Shown here in pieces: positions 56,005-64,000 of a stretch of 64,000 bases of DNA. The position numbers were made by a program, and so were the translations under genes. The stretch lies in NCBI RefSeq assembly GCF_026914185.1, contig NC_070565.1, positions 868,001 through 932,000 on the forward strand, read 5' to 3'. A model generated the notes under the pieces. The model did not search any database. It was not told the origin of the DNA and saw only the letters and a list, made by a program, of their open reading frames with translations. The stretch is from Puccinia triticina. Lineage: Eukaryota > Basidiomycota > Pucciniomycetes > Pucciniales > Pucciniaceae. Numbering within the stretch: position 1 is the stretch's first letter; each line of letters opens with the position of its first letter.

Positions 56005-57117
56005 TTACTTTGTCCAACACTTTCGGAGTTCGCGCAGTATATTGCTGCTATCCTCGTCTTCTTCCTTTGAATAGGTTCTAATGTATAACTTGTAGCAATC
56101 GGAGGTCCATCTCCCTAGGGAGCATAGTTCTTCCTTAGATGATCCCGTAGAGTTTCTGAATGACGTTCCTCCGACTCGAAAGGAGTGGCCTGAGATTCCG
56201 GAGCAGCCTTTTGCCATCCAAAACTGGGTTAGGGCCCTACAGGCATCCGATTTGGTGAGGTGCACGCGTTTCCCGGATTCCCAATATCCGAAGAGAGAGG
56301 TATCTTGCCCATCAGCGTTTCGGATCCTTCTTTCTAGCGCCAGGATCGGGCAGAGCATAATCTCCATTGAGTTCAAGTTCAGCTTCTGGGTGACCCCTGG
56401 GCCAGCAGTCTTCGCGCCTCTGATCTCGATGGAAGCTCTCTTCTGGGGGCCTATGTTCCAGATGACCGCGTCGCTGACCATGACTGAAGCGGACCGGCGG
56501 AGAGTCCCGGTTCTGTTGTTGTAGGTGAGTTCGCCTAGACGGGCGAGTCCCCAAAACGCTACGATGCAGAGATCCAACAGGGCCTTTTGGAACTCCGTTC
56601 CCTTGATCCAGGCGGTGGTTAGCATGACCAGGTGCCTTATCATCACAGCCTTTTTCCTAGGTTTGAGGGATGCTTCCGCGTCTATGTACGCCGACAACCT
56701 GAGGAAAACCGCTACCTTGTTTTTGGTGTCCTGTGGGTATTTGGCATCGTGGAGGGTGTGCCACATCTGTAGCCCTGCGATATATTTGGCTAAAGTCACG
56801 GACGACACTTCTTGAGGTTTAGGGGACTCGAAGGTCCTGCCTGCCCAACAGCAGAATTCGTAGACGTCTTTTTCCGTGAGGGGGAGGCTGAAAGGGATCC
56901 TTCCTGTGGCCTGAGCAAATCTTAGATACTTCTTCACGGCTGAGTTGTAGCAAGAAAGGGTGTTCCACCGGTACCCAAGGAGGAAGTGTTTGTCTTCAGT
57001 GGTTATGTCTCTGGGGGCTGAACCCCTCCTTATCAAGGCGGTTAGGTTGGGGAGGTCCTCTGCTGAATTCATGGTCTTTGGAGGAAGGACCTTGTCCCGG
57101 GAGTGGTACGAGATCAT
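56005..57117 (-). CDS. DIRS-type tyrosine recombinase, intact
   Basis: The frame encodes 370 residues from ATG at 57117; a second ATG at 57072 (MNSAEDLPNL) is a possible alternative start. An SAM-like core-binding domain includes RWNTLSCYNSAVKKYLRFA. The catalytic set is visible: Arg in WGLARLGELTY, Lys in RGAKTAGPG, His and Arg in GHSFRVGGTSF, and Tyr in CYKLYIRTYSKEE, with Trp in LGRWTSD. The protein recombines circular retrotransposon DNA with the genome in the nucleus. A Crypton origin is unlikely because RT and RNase H lie directly upstream on the same strand. It lacks stops or shifts, unlike the copy at 19.1-20.2 kb. Confidence 0.93.
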   Translation of the reverse strand: MISYHSRDKVLPPKTMNSAEDLPNLTALIRRGSAPRDITTEDKHFLLGYRWNTLSCYNSAVKKYLRFAQATGRIPFSLPLTEKDVYEFCCWAGRTFESPKPQEVSSVTLAKYIAGLQMWHTLHDAKYPQDTKNKVAVFLRLSAYIDAEASLKPRKKAVMIRHLVMLTTAWIKGTEFQKALLDLCIVAFWGLARLGELTYNNRTGTLRRSASVMVSDAVIWNIGPQKRASIEIRGAKTAGPGVTQKLNLNSMEIMLCPILALERRIRNADGQDTSLFGYWESGKRVHLTKSDACRALTQFWMAKGCSGISGHSFRVGGTSFRNSTGSSKEELCSLGRWTSDCYKLYIRTYSKEEDEDSSNILRELRKCWTK

Positions 57118-57197
57118 TGGAAGGGATAGAGGTTTTATATTGCACTTCGGGAGAAAACGGACAAGTGGAATACAGGATCGAGAAATGAAACAACAGG

Positions 57198-57658
57198 TGT
57201 CCTGAAACTTGCTAGACTTGATACAGCCGGAATTCTAGGTCCCATGGGACCACCACGGCTAACTGGTACATTGTATTGTGTCCCGATCTGTCCCCCCTGG
57301 ATAAGGCGTTGGCTGCGTTCTCGGCCGACGTGACTCGTCTCGACACGATGTCTATCTCCATTTCCACTAGGGTCTTCTGTATGAGTTTCCACTCTTCGTT
57401 GACTGCGGGGTGTCAAGATTTCCTTTGGCGTATGACAGTTTCCGTGGTTGTGTTGTCTGTCCAGACAATGAGGGTCTTCCCCGGTTGGATGTTCATTTGT
57501 TTCAGGGCAATCAATCCGAGCCTTATCGCCACCGTCTCTAGCCACGCGATGTCTCGTTTGGGTTCTGGGCCTTTGTTCCAGTTCTCTGCTAGTTGAAATT
57601 GGGCCCATCTTTTCCCGATGAGGATCCCTATCCCAAAGCTGGTAGATGCGTCGCCCAC
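57198..57658 (-). pseudogene. DIRS-type RNase H with in-frame TGA
   Basis: GWVGDASTSFGIGILIGKRW opens the domain (first Asp), followed by IAWLETVAIRLGL (Glu) and LIVWTDNTTTE (Asp). TGA at 57413-57415 follows RQRKS; the same frame continues with HPAVNEEWKLIQKTLVEM and SRRVTSAENAANALSRG to a stop near 57198. It should be fused to RT, but the RT frame differs by one, implying a frameshift near 57690. The stop would fit a lost CGA codon. Confidence 0.9.
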
Positions 57659-58866
57659 CCACCCAATTTCAACTGGGTCGGGTTTTGGATCATGCGCGTC
57701 TCTTTATACTGAAGGAGAGTTGTGAGCCAGTATTCGAGGTCTACCCGGGCGTCTTTAGGAAGGATCCGGTCCGTGTGTCGATACTTCCAGTTGTTCATCC
57801 ATCTGTACAGGCTGTTCAGATAGCAGCGTAGCTGTGGGAGGATGTAGGAAACGTGATTTAGACGGCCGGCGAGCTGTTCGACTTGGCTGAAGGAGAACTC
57901 TGCGTCTGGTTTTAGAAATGCTTTTATCTGCTGCACTCTTTGGTATTTCTTGTTGTCTGGTAGTCGGACAGTCTTCTGGGTGGCGTTCCAGATGAATCCA
58001 ATGTACTTTTGCTCCTCTTTGAAGGGGGAAAACTTGGTTGTGTTCGTTTTTACCCCTAGTCGTTCTGATTGGCTTACTATTTGGTCCATTTCTACCGCTG
58101 ACTGTCTGGTCTTGATGAAAAGGTTGTCGTCCACCCAGCGGAAGACCTCGACCAGTTCAAACTCCGCCTTCATCAATTCTTTCCAAGCATCAGCCGGCCT
58201 ACCAAAGGAGTCACATCCCGCTACCCCGCCAAAGGCGATTCTGGTGTCTATTAGGATTCCTCCGTTGAAGTCTCGGACCATCAGGTACCTCCATTGGCTC
58301 TTTGCCGTCGGGATTTGGCGGTATGCCTTCTCCCAATCAAAGATGGCTAGGAGTAAAGGTTGAGTTTGGCGTCTGAAGAACCTTGACGTTGTTTCAAAAT
58401 CATCCCAGGTTGTGAGATAATCTAGTTTATCCACAAAAGAGTTTACTGAGGGTATCCCCGGCACGTTTCTGGGGAATGATAGATCGTTGATGGGTCTGAC
58501 GGTCCCGTCTCCGTTCACAGCGGCTCCCAGGGGGTTTGTTCTGAAGAAGTCGTACCTTTCCATCAACTGCTCGTGAGAAAAGGGCCCAAACATTTGGCCT
58601 GCCTCGATCTCCTTGGCTATTGTGGCTTCAATCTTTTCTCTGGCTAGTAGGGAGCCTTGGTGGTTCGGGGGGGTGTAGTATGGTACTCCTGGGCCCAAAT
58701 CGTGCTCTGGGATCCCCTGGTGGAAGTCATTGCGGAAACCGTGTATCACGTCGGCGTACTCTGCTAACAGGCCCGCGCTCTTCAGGGATTGTTCCCATTC
58801 TCCGATGTTCATCTCGCACAACACTTTACCAGGCCATTTAGGCTGGTCTTGGAGTGCGCTTCCCAC
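57628..58866 (-). CDS. DIRS-type reverse transcriptase
   Basis: A 412-codon frame. Reverse transcriptase motifs occur in order: GAAVNGDGTVRPINDLSFP (fingers), LLAIFDWEKAYRQIP (motif A), GGVAGCDSFGRPADAW (motif B), FRWVDDNLFIKT (motif C, VDD in place of YxDD) and QKYIGFIWNATQKTV (motif D/E region). The thumb contains VEQLAGRLNHVSYILPQLR. VDD at the active site is usual for DIRS/Ngaro enzymes. The last residues are out of frame with RNase H, so the C-terminal end shown here is altered. Confidence 0.93.
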   Translation of the reverse strand: MGSALQDQPKWPGKVLCEMNIGEWEQSLKSAGLLAEYADVIHGFRNDFHQGIPEHDLGPGVPYYTPPNHQGSLLAREKIEATIAKEIEAGQMFGPFSHEQLMERYDFFRTNPLGAAVNGDGTVRPINDLSFPRNVPGIPSVNSFVDKLDYLTTWDDFETTSRFFRRQTQPLLLAIFDWEKAYRQIPTAKSQWRYLMVRDFNGGILIDTRIAFGGVAGCDSFGRPADAWKELMKAEFELVEVFRWVDDNLFIKTRQSAVEMDQIVSQSERLGVKTNTTKFSPFKEEQKYIGFIWNATQKTVRLPDNKKYQRVQQIKAFLKPDAEFSFSQVEQLAGRLNHVSYILPQLRCYLNSLYRWMNNWKYRHTDRILPKDARVDLEYWLTTLLQYKETRMIQNPTQLKLGGWATHLPALG

Positions 58867-59256
58867 CTCTGTGTGTACTGGGTCCTCACTGGGGCACTCC
58901 TCTGCGCTGTGATCCCTAAGGGTGTATGCAAGAGGTCACTCATCAGAATTCATGCTTTGTGGGAATCATCATTTTATTTCTCAGAGACAATTGGGTGAGG
59001 GGGGGGGGGGCGTTTGACAGCTAATTCTTATGTAAGGAAGTAAGAAGTTTAAAGGTTGAAACACGAGGAATTGGGGTTTGAGAAACAAGATTGAGAAGAG
59101 GGTGGAAGGGGAGGCGAGTCTTGGCCCGGCGGTCTCTATCAGAAAGGAGTGGTTCTGTTTGGGAATGGTTTGGGGGTGAAATTGCAAGGGAAAAAAGGAA
59201 AGATTAGGGGGGGGCGGACGATATCGTGGGATAGGGAGATAAAAGGAAAAGGAGAC
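58867..59256 (-). other. Spacer between Gag-like frame and RT
   Basis: No frame of note. Contains a G-run at about 58997-59008. Confidence 0.5.
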
Positions 59257-60762
59257 CTACTGGTCTCGGTTTTGGTGGCGCACGCTCCCGCCGGTGTGAT
59301 TAGGGTTGAAGTTATTTCCCTTGTAGCCGCTGCCGGGGGGGCCTCGGCCTTGGTCCGGCTTGGCGGGTAGGGATGAGGGGCCATGTGGGACTGACGGTGT
59401 TTCGTCAGTGGCTTGCTTCTGGCTCGCCTTGCTCTTTGGGGGGTTTGGTTGACTTTGGTGGTTGGATTGGGGTTGCTTGTGTGGGCGGATCCCTTTCAGT
59501 GGGTCCCCACCTACTCGGCCGTCACCGATGGCGTATGGGTTTTCTTGGAGGCTGATCTCGTTGAAATCGCGGCACAGGGAGATCGCTTCATCCGCTGTCT
59601 CTTGCTTGAACTTTGAGATGTCGGAGAACGACTCTTCGCCGTCTACCTCTACCCTAAATGCGAAGGCGTTGTTCCTGATCCTGATGTCGTATCTCAATGC
59701 AACCATGAAGCCGTGTTTTCGATGGAGGCGGTCACAATGATTCTTGTGTTTGAGGATCCAATCTGCGAGCACGGGGTAGTTGTAACGGTCTCTCATGGTC
59801 AGATGGAAGCATCAATGGTTCAGAGTCCAGTCTGTGAAGGATTGGGAAAACTCGTCTGGGACTGGGAGGCCGTGATAGCGTAGTCCTTTCTCCGCTGCTG
59901 TCTTGTCGGTCTTGGGTTGGTTTTGGGAGTGGTGGATGAGGGCTTTCTCTTGCCACTCGCGATTGAAGATCGTTAGGGGGAGTGGACCTTTGCACTCCAG
60001 TAAGAGTTTGTGGAAGTATGGTGTGAAACCGCCGTCATTGTGCGAGTTGGAGCGGCCAAAAATGAATTTCACGTTTCGCACTTGGGTCATCTCATTGGTT
60101 GCTGATGGTCTCTTTTGGGGGACGACGGGGGGCTGGAAGATTACCTGGATGTCGTTGTCCATTGAGGTTTTCTTGGCCTTCGACTTGTCTGCCAAGACCG
60201 CCTCGTACATCTTGGAGTAGCGATCAATTGCGGCTTTGTCTCCGGCTTTCTCGGCCTTGATGAGCCTAGCCATTAGGAACGCGCGGGTTTCTCGATCCGT
60301 TTCCTCTTCTGCGTCCGAGTTGCTCGCAATTGTGGCTTTCTCGGACTGTATCGGGGCTGTGGATTTTTTTTTTTTTTTTTTGATTAGTTTCGCTCTAATT
60401 CGGGCAGTTGGAGTGAATCTTTGCTTACCACTAGGGTTTGCGATTATCTCTGCAATGTCTGGGTCCTTAAGGGTCTCTTGCAAGGGTTCCTCGGCCTCTT
60501 GCTCTGGTTGGTGCCCGGGTGGGTTGCTTTTGGTGGCTGCTCGGGTGACTGGCTTGGTGGTTTTGGGGGCTTTGGTAGCCTTTGGTGGTTTTGGCTGAGC
60601 GCTGGGAACTTGGGACGACGAGTTTGTAGTGCTCGCATTTGCGCCTTGTTCTGGGGGGGGGGGGATTTGGTGGGCTGGTTGGCTTGGCTCGCCCTGTTGG
60701 TTTGGGTTTTGAGCTGCGGCTTTCACGCTGTTTGAGGTGTCTTGGATGTTTAGATCTGACAT
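59257..60762 (-). pseudogene. Gag-like first frame of the DIRS-like element, with in-frame TGA
   Basis: From ATG at 60762 the frame encodes a Pro/Gln/Lys-rich N-terminus with a poly-Lys run (KKKKKK near residue 131), a central part (KKTSMDNDIQVIFQPPVVPQ, FTPYFHKLLLECKGPLPLTI) and QSFTDWTLNH. TGA (59812-59814) follows, then CFHLTMRDRYNYPVLADWIL in the same frame, ending with Gly/Asn-rich GYKGNNFNPNHTGG and TAG at 59257-59259. The position before RT indicates the structural protein that packages element RNA. No zinc knuckle is seen. The TGA fits a lost CGA. Confidence 0.75.
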
Positions 60763-61510
60763 TGGGGGTGGGGAGGTTGTGGATCGGAACGTGTGGAGTG
60801 GTGGTGTAACGTTGTGAAAGGTTTTGGCGAATGTGGGGAGGTTAAGTGGGCACGAAGAATTAGTGGGCTTGAGACAAGGGAATTGTGGGTGATGGTTAAG
60901 GTTATGGGAGTTCGGATGCGAGTGGGTTAAGGAGTTTATGCAGCTTGGGGATCCTAGGGGATCTTCCGATTTGTAAAGTTGGTCTATTAAAAGTTAATTC
61001 AATGGTTTCTGAAATTCTGGGCTCTTGTGGACAAGTTGTGGAGCTAGGAATTTCTAGGCGGAGAGCTGGAGGGAAAGGGAAAAGGACAGGAAGCCGAGTG
61101 AGTCTCTCTGGGGGGAACTGGAGTGGGGCCTCCAGGTGGGGGCGAGGCTCGTCCTCAACTTTCCCTTCCGCTCAGTATGCGCCTCGGTTCTTTCGGCTGT
61201 AGCTCGTGATGCTGTATTCAGCCATCTTCCACGCGCTTCGCCTACGCGGCGCATATTTGGCGGGGCTGGGCGGCCACCATGGACTCCACCCACCTCCCGC
61301 TAGCGCTCCCGGTAACAAACAGCAAAATCCGAACTCGGAACCAAGCTTCCACCAGCTTCCTTTGCTGCGCAGGTCGCTGGGCCTCGCAGCATTGCGCAAC
61401 ATATGAACTGCTCAGCATCGCGCAAGGCTGAGTCGCGTCATCCACGCGCCTGCTGCCTCCGACAGTCCTCTATGTCTCTTCTCTTTTGCTGCTATACCCT
61501 TTAACCCATC
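60763..61510. other. 5' region of the DIRS-like element and intergenic sequence
   Basis: No coding frame recognised. Likely holds the element's other terminal repeat and the promoter of the next gene (TGCTATACCCTTTAAC just before the ATG at 61511). Confidence 0.4.
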
Positions 61511-63358
61511 ATGTCTTGCGGCCAGTCAAACCTCCCTGTCCCTTTAAGCGATTTGATACGCCGTCCCCAGAACCCAGAACCCCATCCCAACCCCTCCGGT
61601 ATTCAAAAGTCCAGCCGCAAGCGCAAAAAGCAGCAACCTCCCGCACCCCTTCCCCCCACCAAGAACCGCAGTAGTGGCACCCAAGTCCGACAAATCAGAA
61701 ATCTTCCAGGGGCCGATGGTCGTCACCACCCTCTACCCAGCACAGCTTTGCCCTCCGCGATTGATAATTTGGAACAAGTTGCTAATCAAACCTCTTCCGA
61801 AGACCACCATCTCAGTACTAGCTCCAGCCATTCCAATGCGAAATCTTCATCGGCTCAAACCCAACCCTCTGATTGATCCGGACCCCTGGAAGGTCTCCAT
61901 GAAGCGCTTAATAGCATAGCTCCTAAAAAAACCGGTAAACGACTTCGTACCCGTGAGGAAGATGGTCGTGTCCCCCAACCGGAACCTTTGACCGATGAGG
62001 AGGTGCTATCGCATACAGTGGCCGATCTTGTTGCTTTTGCACGCGAACGCTCCAAAGGAGCAATGTCTGAGGCTGATAGGGCCTTCTTTGCAAACTACTT
62101 TGAGGAACAGCGCAAGCTTCTTGTCGGCAAAGCAATCGAGCGAGGGGTTTCAATGGAGATGGTTGACAAGTTCCTGTAAATAGTTATCCTAAAACTCTAA
62201 AATTTCATCATTCACCCAACTCCACGCTCACATATTACCATCCTCAACCTTCAGCGGAAAACGTAAGGCTGTTCGACGTCCCAACAGATGGAATCGCTTT
62301 CTTCAGCAACTATCAGCTCGCAATAAATTCCGTGGAGGTAAGCAAATATTTTCCTTCTGCTTTTCAAAATTGAGACTGATCCCTCTTTGAAACTCAGTTG
62401 GGAAAGGAGTAGGCAGGCACCGTGTTGGTATGGCTGAAATCTCTGTGCTTTACAAGCGATACCGCGCGCGGAAGAAAATTCCTGGAACAGACAACTCCAA
62501 TACCACACCTGCCAGTCGGAGCCCTTCCCCAGAGGCTGAGCTTACTCCGTCAGAATTGGCCCTAGACGATGATTCAGATACCGAGCAAGATTCTCATGCG
62601 GAGAGAGCCTCTCCTCCGGCCAGTGATCTAAGAGGTTCCATCTCGCTTGCACGGGCAGCCAGTACAGTGGAAAGCTATTTAGCAAACTGGGTAATCCAGG
62701 TATGTAACCGTACAACTTCTCGGGCTGAACTACCTCAGTCAAACAGGATTGATTCTAACTTTCATTTATTGATTCCCTAGGCAAACTCTATTGCCCAGAC
62801 TTGCAACTGCAAGATGATACTTTTTGCAGTATCCACACACCTTGGTCGACACTCCTTTCAGATTACAAAATCGACTCATCGTGCTGTACCGTTTGTTGAT
62901 CTTGCAGACAATGTCGATCAGCCCAACACCTACCCAGCTCGCTTTCAGGCAAGTTTGGTTGGTACTACACCCTCAGAAACCGCAAAGCCAAAAACACCCC
63001 CTCGTCGGGTCCGCCCTCCACGCCCTAATGTGACCGACCAAATGATTGCATTTGCAGGCAAGTGCTCCTTCTCCTCTCATCTTGCCGATTAATTCATCCT
63101 CCTAACTACTGCACCCAAACACGCCCTCCTTCAGTTGCCAAAACCAACAACGCCATCAATCACTGGCTGTGGTCAAACAATCAATGCGCACTTGCTTCTG
63201 CCGGTTACAGATTGGTCACAGATCCCCGGATGCGAACCCCTGTAGAGAAGATCACCTCACCAAGTTGTTGGCTCACTGTGAAGTATATTCGCAGTCTGTA
63301 TCTTGACCTTGATGATGGTTACATCAATCTTCTGCCCCTCGAACCAGCCACCCCTTAG
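61511..63358 (+). CDS. Five-exon protein of unknown function with one in-frame TGA and a GC-AG intron
   Basis: Exons 61511-62175, 62255-62337, 62398-62699, 62781-63057 and 63135-63358 total 1,551 nt (516 residues). Phases agree at all four junctions, and TAG closes at 63356-63358. Exon one has a Ser/Pro-rich tract, then TGA at 61874-61876, then SGPLEGLHEALNSIAPKKTG and AFFANYFEEQRKLLVGKAIE. Exons two and three give RRPNRWNRFLQQLSARNKFR and HRVGMAEISVLYKRYRARKK, basic and possibly DNA-binding. Later parts include LFAVSTHLGRHSFQITKSTH and WSNNQCALASAGYRLVTDPR. Three introns are GT-AG; the last (63058-63134) starts AG|GCAAGT, the consensus of GC-AG introns. I know no defined domain; it resembles rust-expanded hypothetical proteins. 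With the TGA it may be a pseudogene. Confidence 0.65.
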
Positions 63359-64000
63359 ACTCCTGTCCACCACCACAACCCACTGATAACTGCTGGTTGT
63401 GATGATTATGCACCTCTCTTTCTGTTGTGTTTGACATTATTCCTCCAATGCGCTGCCCATTCTGCCTGCTGTTTCTTTGTTGTCATGATCTTGTTGCTAC
63501 CAAGCCTCTTCACACTTTGCTGTCGTTAGCTCTTGAAAAAAAAAATACACTTCTAGTCCCCAATGTGTGTAATTAACTGTTGAATGTTCAGTAAAACTCA
63601 GCCTTCAAGCATCATACTGGTTATTTCTGAAGTTGTGTGCAATCACCCAGAGAGCCCTTAAAAAAGGTGTTCACAATTTTCTTATTGCAGTTTTAGATGC
63701 ATGACTTCAATGCACCAACCAGATGATAGCAATTTACCAGGACTCAGACTTTTCTGCCATCAAGCTCTTCCTCACAGGCTTGCTCACCAAGCGTACGGAC
63801 AAAGCATGGTGTGTGGAGGAGCCACTCCCATCGAGTGGTGAGTAATTCCCAGGTGCAAAATTTTCAGCCTTAGAGATACAACAAGTATCCAAAAGGCTGC
63901 AATAACCTTACAAATAGGGGGTTGAGAAATTGACTCCCTCAAATTACAAAATCGACTCCCAAATGGAGTTTACGTCGCGCGGACCACTTCGCGACGTCTC
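63359..64000. other. No recognised gene to the window edge
   Basis: 3' flank of the five-exon gene. An AATAAA-type signal is not obvious. A short frame near 63700 is without motifs. Confidence 0.4.

Larger units (their letters stand above)
56005..60762 (-). mobile_element. DIRS-like retrotransposon, nearly complete coding region
   Basis: Minus-strand order Gag-like (60762-59257), RT (58866-57628), RNase H (57658-57198) and tyrosine recombinase (57117-56005) is that of DIRS-order elements, which use a recombinase instead of an integrase. There are two in-frame TGA codons (59812-59814, 57413-57415) and one frameshift near the RT/RNase H junction. The recombinase is intact. A more decayed relative is at 19.1-21.1 kb. 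Confidence 0.9.

Overview
The window looks like nuclear DNA of a filamentous basidiomycete, most likely a rust fungus (Pucciniales). This is inferred from short GT-AG introns (57-81 bp) in fungal-type exons, one GC-AG intron, a predicted secreted protein with small exons, and a density of nested transposons typical of expanded rust genomes. No bacterial-style operon or CRISPR array is present. Almost all of the 64 kb is transposon, repeat or broken gene. Only two or three loci could still be host genes.

Layout. 1-1.9 kb: the end of a Ty3 polyprotein (integrase) abutting a PIF1-type Helitron helicase fragment. 2-4.3 kb: unrecognised coding-like sequence, a Helitron 3' end and a histidine kinase fragment. 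4.7-8 kb: a dispersed repeat (called R1 here), LTR-like leader sequence and hairpin-rich DNA. 9-14.7 kb: a nest of elements, with a hAT-like outer element (8-bp target duplication) containing a solo LTR, a CACTA-like element, a truncated Ty1/copia gag-pol and duplicated tRNA-like units. 15-21 kb: a second Helitron end, an SNF2 helicase fragment, and a decayed DIRS-type RNase H plus tyrosine recombinase. 21-31 kb: R1 copies, CACTA and Harbinger MITEs, a Helitron end, a probable secreted-protein gene (25.7-27.2 kb) and a 539-bp MITE with an 8-bp target duplication. 31-43 kb: LTR-like DNA, a ferrochelatase pseudogene, a foldback MITE, a glutathione transferase pseudogene, a deleted hAT element, a minus-strand LTR, and a small gene with a hAT MITE just downstream. 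43-52 kb: more Helitron ends, a young non-autonomous LTR element with 5-bp target duplication, and a roughly 0.95-kb foldback palindrome. 52-55.3 kb: eleven 173-bp satellite units followed by an array of about 14 palindromes. 55.4-60.8 kb: a nearly complete DIRS-like retrotransposon on the minus strand (Gag, RT, RNase H, tyrosine recombinase). 61.5-63.4 kb: a five-exon gene of unknown function with one in-frame TGA.

How it fits together. Five sequences share the Helitron 3' architecture (short hairpin, exactly 8 nt, CTAG, then host T), and each has coding-like or recognisable gene debris on its upstream side. Together with the broken helicase this suggests repeated Helitron capture of host gene pieces. 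Separately, six long open frames are each broken by a single TGA. In five of six the TGA follows T, as expected if TCGA became TTGA by C-to-T mutation at CpG, a pattern resembling the RIP-like process reported in other Pucciniomycotina. Species, activity and expression cannot be judged from sequence alone.
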